Below, in pieces: positions 1 to 6,918 of a DNA stretch of 15,371 bases. The position numbers were made by a program, and so were the translations under genes. The notes beneath the pieces were generated by a model. It saw only the letters and a list, made by a program, of their open reading frames with translations. It was not told the DNA's origin and ran no database searches. The number at the start of each line of letters is the position of its first letter. The first letter of the stretch is position 1. Where the stretch lies: NCBI GenBank assembly GCA_021792015.1, contig JAJYVM010000040.1, positions 1-15,371 on the forward strand, given 5' to 3'. This DNA comes from Bacillota bacterium. GTDB lineage: Bacteria; Bacillota; Sulfobacillia; RBS10-35; JAJYVM01.

Positions 1-284
1 CCCATCCACAGCTCCGCCCGGTCGGGGTCGAAGGTCTTGGTCTCGTTCAGGTCCTGCCCGGCGCCGAAGGCCCGGTCCCCGGTGCCGGTCAGCACGATCG
101 CGCGCACCGCCTGGTCCGCCTCGGCCAGCCACACCTCATGACGCGGCAGCACGGTGTCCGCGATCCAGGCGCGGACCGCCTCATCCGCGTGGGCGGGCGG
201 CGGGATCGCGGGAACGGCGGCGCGACGGGCGCGCAGGTAGCAGTCCGCCACCGCCGCCGCATCCTGTGCGGCGGCCGTCCGCAT
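1..284 (-). CDS. Partial chimeric frame: GNAT acetyltransferase N-terminus joined to enoyl-CoA hydratase segment
   Basis: The frame starts at ATG 284, five bases after the stop of the S9 peptidase, and runs off the left edge after 94 codons. A TTG at 293 is an alternative start that would add Leu/Met-Ile-Ser, a common GNAT beginning. No clear Shine-Dalgarno is visible, so translation may be coupled to the peptidase. Residues 1-57 read like the start of a GNAT acetyltransferase (YLRARRAA, VLPRHEVWLAE). From about residue 58 the protein reads as the interior of a crotonase: VRAIVLTGTGDRAF, then GAGQDLNETKTF, which contains the oxyanion-hole strand. The first 50 or so residues of a normal enoyl-CoA hydratase and the GNAT acetyl-CoA-binding core are both absent. 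The switch lies near 105-125 with no stop or frameshift. It could be a genuine deletion fusion or a false assembly join. Neither activity can be assumed. Confidence 0.6.
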   Translation of the reverse strand, partial: MRTAAAQDAAAVADCYLRARRAAVPAIPPPAHADEAVRAWIADTVLPRHEVWLAEADQAVRAIVLTGTGDRAFGAGQDLNETKTFDPDRAELWM

Positions 285-289
285 GGAGA

Positions 290-2257
290 TCAAATCATCG
301 CGCGCGGCCGCTCGGCCGGCGCGCAGCGCAGGTAGCGGTCGAAAGCGGCCAGCATCCGCCCGAACGCGTCCTCCCAGGTGTCGCGGCGCGTGAACATGTG
401 GCTCTCGTCGGGGTAGTAAAGGGCGGCGAAGTCCTTACGCTTGGCCGTGCAGTCGCGCACGATCTCGTCCAGCTGCGCGAAGTCGACGTTCGCGTCGGCG
501 GTGCCGTGCAGGTTCAGGAGCGGCGCCCGCAGCCCCGCGACGAAGTTGCGGGGCGAGATCTGGCGGTATTGCTCGGCGTTGGCCTCGGTCTTCGGCCCGT
601 CCCAGCGGCGCACGAAGGACACCGGCTGGCCGGGGGTGCGGTTCCAGCGCCACCGGGCCCACTGCTCCATGTCCCAGATGCCGGCGATGTTGATGCCCAG
701 CGCGAAGACCTCGGGCCGCTTCGTCAGCGCGGCCAGGGTCATGTAGCCGCCGTAGCTGAGCCCCCAGATGCCGACGCGCTCCGGGTCCACGAACGGCAGG
801 GCCTTCACGTGGTCGGCCGCGGCCACGCAGTCCGCCAGGTCGCCCTGGGCGAACTGCAGGTAGTTGCCCTGCTCGTAGTCCAGCCCGTAGCCCGTGCCGC
901 CGCGGTAGTCGATGGAGATCACCACGTACCCGCGCTGCAGCAGGAGCTGGTTGAAGGCGTAGAACACCGCGTAGGAGTGCATCGGATGCCAGCCGTAGCG
1001 CATCTGGCGCGAGGGGCCGCCGTGCACGAACACCAGCGCCGGGTGGCGGGCGGAGCGGTCCAGCCCCGCCGGCACGAAGAGGTCGGCGTGCACACGCATG
1101 CCGTCGGCGCTGGAGAGCACGAGGTGCTCAGGCTCGGCGACGGGCTCGCGCGACCAGGCCGCGGGCATGGACGCCGTCCAGGCCGTCTCCGGCCCGCCTT
1201 CGGCCGCGATGACCGCCACCTCCGCGCTGCTGCGGGGACCGCTGGCGATGCACGCGATGGCGCTGCCGTCCGGCGACCACGCGGGGTCGCACTGGGTTCC
1301 CGGCGTGTGGCTGACCTGCACGGGGTCGCCGCCCGCGTGGGGGGCGTAGCGCCAGATGTGCCGCTGGCGCAGGTCGCCGCGGCTGCTGGCGAAGGCAAGC
1401 TGGCGGCCGTCCGGGGAAAAGCACGGGCGCTCCGTCTCCGTGCCGAGGTCCTCATGCTCGCCTGGCAGCAGGAGCTTGCGGTCGCCGCTCGCCACATCGT
1501 ACAGGACCACGTGCGTCCAGCCGTCGACCGGCCAGGTGTACGCGATGGCGCCGCCGTCCGGGGACACGACGGGCGGCACATGTACGCCGAAGCCCTTGGG
1601 GCTCTCGTGACGCTCCACCACGAGCTCGCCGCCGGCGCCGTCGAGGTCGGCGATCACCCACTCGCGCCGCATGGCATCCACGCTGGCGCGCCCAAAGCTC
1701 AACCGTCCCTCGCCGATCCAGCCGGCGCCATACTCCCAGTCGGCCGTGCGCGTCCGCCAGAGCAGCCGGCCCGTGGCGACGTCCACGACCGCCAGGTCGC
1801 AGGCCTGCCCCTCGCGCAGCCCGCAGGCAAGCCGCGTGCAGCCCGGCGACCAGATCAGCGGCGCCAGGGCGTCCCCCGGCAGTGCGAACTCGCGCAGACG
1901 GCCGTCCGGCCAGACCACGGCCAGATGCCCGCGGCGCAGGACGGCGACGGCCCCGCCAGCCGGCGCGCAGGCCAGATCGCCGACAGGGTCGAGCCCGGCA
2001 AGCCAGGGAGCCACCTGGCCGGCCACCCACACCTCGTTCTTGACCGCGTACACCAGGTCGCCGCCCGGCGTCCACCCGAAGGCTGCGACCGCCTGCCCGG
2101 CCGCGGAGGCGCGGACCGCCGTCCCCGGCCCGGAGGCCGTCCACAGCTCGCGCACCCCGTCCACGTGGTAGGTGAAGGCCAGACGGCTCCCATCCGGCGC
2201 CCAGCGGAGCGGCGCCTCCGGATGACGGATGGAGAGCACGTCGTCGATCGTCAGCAT
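290..2257 (-). CDS. S9 family (prolyl oligopeptidase-type) serine peptidase
   Basis: A 655-residue peptidase of the acylaminoacyl/prolyl oligopeptidase type, which in this family cleaves short peptides. No signal peptide is seen, so it is probably cytoplasmic. The N-terminal two-thirds contain repeated beta-propeller signatures (WAPDGSRLAF, VSPDGGAIAY, FSPDGRQLAF, WSPDGSAIA). The C-terminal third is the alpha/beta-hydrolase domain with oxyanion motif FVHGGP. The catalytic triad is visible: Ser501 in GLSYGGYM, Asp588 in HGTADANVDF and His620 in DESHMF. ATG 2257 was chosen because GGGAGG lies ten bases upstream (2268-2273). The frame stays open further upstream, but that stretch only translates the tandem repeats. 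Length is normal for the family. It is transcribed divergently from the cyclophilin, and its leader probably crosses the repeats. The chimeric frame follows immediately. Confidence 0.93.
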   Translation of the reverse strand: MLTIDDVLSIRHPEAPLRWAPDGSRLAFTYHVDGVRELWTASGPGTAVRASAAGQAVAAFGWTPGGDLVYAVKNEVWVAGQVAPWLAGLDPVGDLACAPAGGAVAVLRRGHLAVVWPDGRLREFALPGDALAPLIWSPGCTRLACGLREGQACDLAVVDVATGRLLWRTRTADWEYGAGWIGEGRLSFGRASVDAMRREWVIADLDGAGGELVVERHESPKGFGVHVPPVVSPDGGAIAYTWPVDGWTHVVLYDVASGDRKLLLPGEHEDLGTETERPCFSPDGRQLAFASSRGDLRQRHIWRYAPHAGGDPVQVSHTPGTQCDPAWSPDGSAIACIASGPRSSAEVAVIAAEGGPETAWTASMPAAWSREPVAEPEHLVLSSADGMRVHADLFVPAGLDRSARHPALVFVHGGPSRQMRYGWHPMHSYAVFYAFNQLLLQRGYVVISIDYRGGTGYGLDYEQGNYLQFAQGDLADCVAAADHVKALPFVDPERVGIWGLSYGGYMTLAALTKRPEVFALGINIAGIWDMEQWARWRWNRTPGQPVSFVRRWDGPKTEANAEQYRQISPRNFVAGLRAPLLNLHGTADANVDFAQLDEIVRDCTAKRKDFAALYYPDESHMFTRRDTWEDAFGRMLAAFDRYLRCAPAERPRAMI

Positions 2258-2267
2258 GATGGACCCG

Positions 2268-2273
2268 CCTCCC
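2268..2273 (-). promoter_or_regulatory. Ribosome binding site deciding the S9 peptidase start
   Basis: GGGAGG on the minus strand lies ten bases before ATG 2257. It fixes that ATG against the open frame extending 58 codons further upstream through the tandem repeats. The site lies only three bases from the first repeat unit, so a repeat hairpin in the mRNA would sit directly beside it. Confidence 0.7.
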
Positions 2274-2275
2274 GA

Positions 2276-2410
2276 ATGCGTCCGGCATGGCCTTCGCCAT
2301 CCCTGGCCCATGCGTCCGGCATGGCCTTCGCCATCCCTGGCCCATGCGTCCGGCATGGCCTTCGCCATCCCTGGCCCATGCGTCCGGCATGGCCTTCGCC
2401 ATCCCTGGCT
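2276..2410. repeat. Four tandem copies of a 34-bp unit with nested inverted repeats
   Basis: Units start at 2276, 2310, 2344 and 2378. The first three are identical and the last differs only at its final bases. There are no spacers between units. Each unit contains ATGGC-CTTC-GCCAT, a five-base stem with a four-base loop. Across unit boundaries there is CCATGC-GTCCG-GCATGG, a six-base stem with a five-base loop. The two stems share bases, so alternative folds compete. The array lies between the divergent S9 peptidase and cyclophilin genes, and its near end is 18 bases from the peptidase start. In the peptidase's direction it would form a structured 5' leader. Function is unknown. A minisatellite, a protein-binding array or mRNA structure are all possible. 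Confidence 0.95.
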
Positions 2411-2465
2411 ACGGGGTTCGGCGGCAGCTCCCACGCACCTTCACCGGCCCGTCCCGCCGATAGGC

Positions 2466-2471
2466 TATGAT
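2466..2471 (+). promoter_or_regulatory. Putative -10 element of a leaderless promoter for the cyclophilin gene
   Basis: TATGAT matches five of six bases of the -10 consensus in an otherwise GC-rich stretch and is separated from ATG 2478 by six bases. Transcription would therefore start at or next to the A of the start codon. No Shine-Dalgarno is present before that ATG, as expected for a leaderless message. No good -35 is seen at 17 bp spacing (TTCACC at 2440-2445 is too far). Confidence 0.45.
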
Positions 2472-2477
2472 GCTGCC

Positions 2478-3158
2478 ATGAGTACCCCCCGCGGCCTGGC
2501 AGCCGCCCTTGCCGTGTCGGCTCTCCTCGGAACGACGCTCCTGGTCTCCGCCTGCGGCTCCGCCGCCAAGGCCCCGGCCGCCGCCACGCCCACGTCGACG
2601 GCCACGGCCGGCTCGGCCCAGCGGTGGCCGCACCCGCCCGCCATGCAGATCAATGTGAACAAGTCCTACACCGCCACCCTGCACACCAATTTCGGCAACA
2701 TCACGATCCAGCTGCTTGCGAAGCAGGCGCCGAACACGGTGAACAACTTCGTGTTCCTGGCCGATCACAACTTCTACAACGGCGACAAGATCTTCCGCAT
2801 CATCAAGAACTTCATGTTCCAGACGGGCGACCCGAACAACAACGGCACGGGCGGCCCCGGCTACCACTTCGCCGACGAGCTGCCGCCGGCGCTGCCCTAC
2901 GGGCCGGGCATCGTCGCCATGGCCAACGCCGGCCCCAACACCAACGGCAGCCAGTTCTTCGTCTGCACCGCCGGCCCCGATTGCGCCGGCCTCAACCAGA
3001 CCCCGAACTACACGGTCTTTGGCAAGGTGACCGCCGGCATGAGCGTGGTGGGCAAGATCGCGGCCGTGCCGGTCACCACCAACCCCGTGACGAACGAGGT
3101 CAGCATGCCGGTCACCCCGCCGGTGATCCAGTCGGTCACGATCAGCGTCGGCCCGTAG
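2478..3158 (+). CDS. Secreted cyclophilin-type peptidyl-prolyl isomerase lipoprotein
   Basis: A 226-residue protein. It begins with a signal peptide (hydrophobic stretch about residues 7-23) ending in a lipobox-like LVSAC, so Cys26 is the probable lipidated residue and the protein should be anchored outside the cytoplasmic membrane. A low-complexity Ala/Pro/Thr linker follows to about residue 50. The cyclophilin domain then shows FRIIKNFMFQTGDP (catalytic Arg107, Gln115), the core AMANAGPNTNGSQFF and YTVFGKV. It should catalyse cis-trans isomerisation of Xaa-Pro bonds and assist folding of exported proteins. ATG 2478 was chosen because the signal peptide starts there; the upstream open frame translates the repeats. 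The next gene begins 65 bp downstream with no obvious terminator, so read-through is possible. Confidence 0.92.
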   Translation: MSTPRGLAAALAVSALLGTTLLVSACGSAAKAPAAATPTSTATAGSAQRWPHPPAMQINVNKSYTATLHTNFGNITIQLLAKQAPNTVNNFVFLADHNFYNGDKIFRIIKNFMFQTGDPNNNGTGGPGYHFADELPPALPYGPGIVAMANAGPNTNGSQFFVCTAGPDCAGLNQTPNYTVFGKVTAGMSVVGKIAAVPVTTNPVTNEVSMPVTPPVIQSVTISVGP

Positions 3159-3223
3159 GGCCCGGATCAGGACCCGTTGTCGCCGGAGGCCGTGCGGAAT
3201 GCCATTCGAGGGGGTGCCGCCGC

Positions 3224-4882
3224 GTGAGCATCAAGCGGGAGGTCGTGGCCTCCGAGGCCGTGCTCAGCAGCAACCATCCGCTGGCCTCAGCCGCGGGCCT
3301 GCAGATGCTGGCCCGGGGCGGCAACGCCGTCGACGCCGCCATCGCCACCGCCTTTGCCCTGACGGTCGTCGAGCCGATGATGGTCAGCATCTTCGGCGCC
3401 GGCATGATGCTGATCCGCGACGGGGCCACGGGCGAGGTCGTGAACATCGACAACTACGCCAAGGCGCCGGCTGCCGCCACCCCCGACATGTTCGAGCCCG
3501 CGGAGGGCGGCGCCGACCCGATGGCCACCGTGGGCCGCGCCAACGAGTTGGGCTACCGCGCCGTCGGCGTGCCGGGCGCCCTGCCCGCGTGGTGCGCCAT
3601 CCTGGCCGAGCGGGGGCGCCTGCCCCTGCGCACCGTCATGGCGCCCGCGATCGCCTATGCCGTCGACGGCTTTGCCGTCTCCCCGTACCTCAACAGCTGC
3701 ATCTCCCTGGCGGCAGGGGATCTCCGGCGCTTCCCGGCCTCGGCCGAGGTCTTCCTCCCCGGCGGCGAGGTCCCGGCCGTCGGCGCCCGCATCGCCCGGA
3801 CGGACTATGGTCGCACGCTGGAGCGGATCGCCACCGAAGGCCCCGGCGCGTTCACCGAGGGCGCCATCGCGGAGGCGGTGGCCGCCGACATGGCCGCCAA
3901 CGGCGGGCTGATCACCCGGAACGACCTGTCGTCCTACCGGTTCGCCCGGAGGACACCCGTACGCGGCAGCTACCGCGGCTATGAGATCGTGTCCGCCGCC
4001 CCGACCAGCAGCGGCGGCACCCACATCGTGCAGGTGCTGAACATCCTGGAGGGCTTTCAGCTGAAGCCCGGCGCCGCCTCGCTGCATCTCATCGCGGAAG
4101 CCCTGAAGATCGCCTTCGCGGACCGCTTCCGGTACATGGGCGACCCCGACTTCGTGGACGTGCCGGTGGCCTGGCTGACGGACAAGGGATACGCCGCCCA
4201 GCGCCGCGCCGAGATCGATCCGCGGCGGGCCACCGTCCACCGGGCGGGGGAGCGGGCCCGCGAGTCGGCCGACACCACGCACCTCACCGTCATGGACAAA
4301 GACGGCAACACGGTGGCCATGACCCAGACCCTGCACGCGGTCTTCGGATCCAAGGTGACCGTGCCCGGCACCGGCATGCTGCTGAACAACACCATGTGGC
4401 TCTTCGACCCGCACCCCGGGCGGGCGAATTCCATCGCCCCCGGCAAGCGCATGCTCTCCAGCATGTCGCCCACCATCGTCCTCAAGGACGGCAGGCCCCT
4501 CATGGCCCTCGGCACCCCCGGCGGCACCCGCATCTTCGCGGCGGTCCTGCAGGCGATCATCAACGTGCTCGATCACGGCATGACGCTTCAGGAAGCGGTG
4601 GAGGCCCCCCGCATCTGGACGGACGGCGGTGACCTCGAGGTGGAGGAGGGGATTTCGGCCTCCGTGCGGGCCGAGCTGGTGGCCATGGGCCACCCCGTCA
4701 AGGTGGTGCCGCGGGTGGCCGGCGGCATGAACGGCGTCCTGCGCGAGCCGCGGACCGGTCTGCTCCATGGCGCCGCCTGCTGGCGGGCCGACGGCACACC
4801 CATGGGCATGAGCGGGGGCTTCACCTCCATCGCGCGCGACGCAGGCGTCCCCGTGGCCTCGGATGGCGTAGGCCGCGCGTGA
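3224..4882 (+). CDS. Gamma-glutamyltransferase-family Ntn hydrolase with altered substrate pocket
   Basis: A 552-residue proenzyme of the GGT family. GTG 3224 is preceded by GAGGGGGT with eight bases of spacing. The self-cleavage site is intact: Thr351 in DTTHLTVMDKDGN would become the N-terminal nucleophile of a subunit of about 200 residues. LSSMSPTIV and GTPGGTRIF, which build the oxyanion hole and carboxylate site, are present. Against the E. coli enzyme as I recall it, the glutamyl-binding residues are changed: Arg114 is Tyr78 (IDNYAKAP), Asn411 is His371, Gln430 is Thr390 and Asp433 is Leu393. The last three align without gaps from the nucleophile. There is no signal peptide, whereas many GGTs are exported. 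It is probably an active amidohydrolase or acylase of the family, but glutathione is doubtful as substrate. It starts the dense run of genes; the permease follows after ten bases. Confidence 0.9.
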   Translation: MSIKREVVASEAVLSSNHPLASAAGLQMLARGGNAVDAAIATAFALTVVEPMMVSIFGAGMMLIRDGATGEVVNIDNYAKAPAAATPDMFEPAEGGADPMATVGRANELGYRAVGVPGALPAWCAILAERGRLPLRTVMAPAIAYAVDGFAVSPYLNSCISLAAGDLRRFPASAEVFLPGGEVPAVGARIARTDYGRTLERIATEGPGAFTEGAIAEAVAADMAANGGLITRNDLSSYRFARRTPVRGSYRGYEIVSAAPTSSGGTHIVQVLNILEGFQLKPGAASLHLIAEALKIAFADRFRYMGDPDFVDVPVAWLTDKGYAAQRRAEIDPRRATVHRAGERARESADTTHLTVMDKDGNTVAMTQTLHAVFGSKVTVPGTGMLLNNTMWLFDPHPGRANSIAPGKRMLSSMSPTIVLKDGRPLMALGTPGGTRIFAAVLQAIINVLDHGMTLQEAVEAPRIWTDGGDLEVEEGISASVRAELVAMGHPVKVVPRVAGGMNGVLREPRTGLLHGAACWRADGTPMGMSGGFTSIARDAGVPVASDGVGRA

Positions 4883-4892
4883 GGCGCTAACC

Positions 4893-6272
4893 GTGCTGGC
4901 GCTGGCCTGGCGCGGGATCCTGCGGGACCTGGACCGCTCCCTCCTGGCTGTCGCGAGCGTCGCAATCGCCGCAGCCATCCTGGCCGGGGCGCTGGCCCTG
5001 CCGGACGGCTTTCCGCCCAGTGCCCAGATCGGCGCGCGCGCCATCGTCGGCGGTGATGTCCTCGCCATGGCGCAGCCATTGCCCGGTCCGGCCGCCAGTG
5101 GCAACTGGGCGTGGGTGCCGGCTCAGCACACGTACCGGACCGACCTGCCCCTGTTCTTCCCTGGGACCCTCGGCAGCCTCGAGCCCGCCGGCGCCCCGTC
5201 GGCGCTCACCAGTCAGCAACTCCGGCGCCTGGCCGCGCTGCCCGGCGTGACCGCGGTCTACCCCGACTACGCGATGCCAGCCCTGGGGCCCGGCGGCCGG
5301 CAGGTGGTCCTTCGCGGCCGGGATTCCACCCTGGATGCGCGGTTGGGCGTGCAGCACCTCATCCAGAGCGGTCGCCCCTTGGCCGCGGGGGACGGCATGG
5401 ACGCGGTCGTCGACGCGGCCGCGGGGCCGCCCCCGGCGAGCCTGACGCTGCAGGTGCCGACGCTGCGCGGGTCCGTCTGGGACTATGGCAGCCTCCGGAC
5501 CCTCCACCTCAGGGTGGTGGGTGGCTACAGGGCGCCGGCGGACCAGCCCGCCCAGGTGGAGACGGCCCAGGGCACGGAGGTGGTCGGCCCGACGGGTCCG
5601 GAGAGCACCACCGCGTACTGGCCCTCGCCGGATGTCTGGATTCCGCTTTCCACCTGGCTGGCGATTTGGGCGCGGGCCACCCACGGGGCGCCCTTTGCCC
5701 CTGCCCAAGCTGGCCTGATCGTCGCCAACACCCTGCGGGCCGCCACGGTCGCGAAGGCGGCCAGCGCGATCGTGCCCGCGGCGATCGAGGTTCCGGACCT
5801 GGTGGCCGTGGCCGGCGATTCGTTCGTCCAGCTGGGCGGCAGCCCCGTCGTCACCTCCACGCGCGCCCCCGGCGTGCCCCTGGCCCTCGGCGGCCTCGTG
5901 GCCGCACTCGCCATCGTGGCCGCCGCCATGGTGATGGCGGGCACCATGCTGACGCTGGTCGCCGGCCGGCGTCACGAGATCGGGGTGCTGAAGGCCCTCG
6001 GCGCCTCCCCGGCCACCATCGCCGGGATGGTGGCCGGGGAGGCGGGGGGCCTGGCGCTGCTGGGCGGGGCGCTGGGGTTTGCCGCGACCCGTCTGGTCGT
6101 GACCGTGATCCTGCTGGCCGCCCACGCCCCGGCCGGCGAGATCGTGCTCGGCGGGCTGCGCGAGGCCGGAATCGTCCTCGGCGCCTGCCTGGTGGCCGCC
6201 CTGCTCTGCGCGAGCCTGCCGGCCGCCGAGGCGGCCCGCCTGCCCACGATGGCGGTGCTGCGTGAGTCTTAG
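4893..6272 (+). CDS. FtsX/MacB-type ABC transporter permease (long)
   Basis: A 459-residue membrane protein. GTG 4893 follows GAGGCG with six bases of spacing. One N-terminal membrane segment (about residues 16-38) is followed by a large extracytoplasmic domain of about 280 residues. The C-terminal FtsX-like domain has three membrane segments (about 327-357, 377-408 and 425-448). The cytoplasmic loop RRHEIGVLKALGAS is the characteristic FtsX coupling motif. This is the architecture of MacB/LolC/E-type mechanotransmission permeases, which couple ATP hydrolysis to movement of an outer domain rather than forming a channel. The stop codon overlaps the ATPase start by 11 bases, so the two are translationally coupled. 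Substrate is unknown. Confidence 0.9.
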   Translation: MLALAWRGILRDLDRSLLAVASVAIAAAILAGALALPDGFPPSAQIGARAIVGGDVLAMAQPLPGPAASGNWAWVPAQHTYRTDLPLFFPGTLGSLEPAGAPSALTSQQLRRLAALPGVTAVYPDYAMPALGPGGRQVVLRGRDSTLDARLGVQHLIQSGRPLAAGDGMDAVVDAAAGPPPASLTLQVPTLRGSVWDYGSLRTLHLRVVGGYRAPADQPAQVETAQGTEVVGPTGPESTTAYWPSPDVWIPLSTWLAIWARATHGAPFAPAQAGLIVANTLRAATVAKAASAIVPAAIEVPDLVAVAGDSFVQLGGSPVVTSTRAPGVPLALGGLVAALAIVAAAMVMAGTMLTLVAGRRHEIGVLKALGASPATIAGMVAGEAGGLALLGGALGFAATRLVVTVILLAAHAPAGEIVLGGLREAGIVLGACLVAALLCASLPAAEAARLPTMAVLRES

Positions 6273-6918
6273 GGCTGTCGACCTGACGAAGATCTACCTG
6301 GTAGGCCAGGGCGTGAAGGCCCTCGACCAGGTGTCCGTCGACTTTCCCCCAGGCTCCTTCACGGTCGTCACGGGCCCATCGGGCTGTGGCAAGAGCACCC
6401 TGCTCAGCATTCTCGGCGGGTTGGAGCGGCCCACCTACGGCGAGGTGTGGATGGGGGAGCGGCGGGTGGACCGGCTGGGCGAGGGCGAGCTGGCCCGCCT
6501 GCGCCTTGGCTCGATCGGCTTCGTGTTCCAGGCCTTTCACCTGCTGGCCGACCTGACGGCGGCCGAGAACGTGGCGATGCCCCTGCGCCTGGCCCGCCGC
6601 CCCGCGGCGCGGGAGCGGGCCCTGGAGCTGCTGGAGCAGGTGGGGCTCGGGCAGCGCGCCGACCACTACCCCCACCAGCTCTCCGGGGGCGAGCAGCAGC
6701 GCGTGGCGGTGGCCCGGGCCCTGGCCAACCGGCCCGCCGTGGTGCTGGCGGACGAGCCCACGGGAAACCTGGACAGCCGGAGCGGGACGGACGTCATCGC
6801 CCTGCTGCGGCGCTTCAATCGGGAGCAGGGCCAGACGACGGTGGTGGCCTCGCACGACCCCGTCCTGCTGGCCGAGCCCGGGCGGGTCCTCCGCCTGCGG
6901 GACGGTCGGGTCGAATGA
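6262..6918 (+). CDS. ABC transporter ATP-binding protein (LolD/MacB type)
   Basis: A 218-residue nucleotide-binding protein with every expected motif: Walker A GPSGCGKST (38-46, Lys44), signature LSGGEQQ (140-146), Walker B ending in LADEPTGNLD (Asp164, Glu165) and the H-loop His198 in SHD. DEPTGNLD and the short length are typical of the LolD/MacB/FtsE group that partners FtsX-type permeases. GTG 6262 lies inside the preceding permease gene. The gene ends in ATGA, overlapping the next permease start by four bases. The three genes should make one transporter with two different permease subunits and presumably two copies of this ATPase. Confidence 0.95.
   Translation: MSLRAVDLTKIYLVGQGVKALDQVSVDFPPGSFTVVTGPSGCGKSTLLSILGGLERPTYGEVWMGERRVDRLGEGELARLRLGSIGFVFQAFHLLADLTAAENVAMPLRLARRPAARERALELLEQVGLGQRADHYPHQLSGGEQQRVAVARALANRPAVVLADEPTGNLDSRSGTDVIALLRRFNREQGQTTVVASHDPVLLAEPGRVLRLRDGRVE

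Noticed and set aside
2276..2410. CRISPR array
   Set aside because: The 34-bp units abut directly with no unique spacers, only four copies exist and no cas gene is nearby.
2258..2434. N-terminal extension of the S9 peptidase through the repeats (58 extra residues)
   Set aside because: The extension is only translated repeat sequence, open in all frames. A good ribosome site at 2268-2273 selects ATG 2257, and the family N-terminus begins there.
266..2470. 734-residue plus-strand open frame
   Set aside because: It lies antisense to the S9 peptidase, whose propeller motifs and catalytic triad are clear. Long antisense frames are expected at this GC content.
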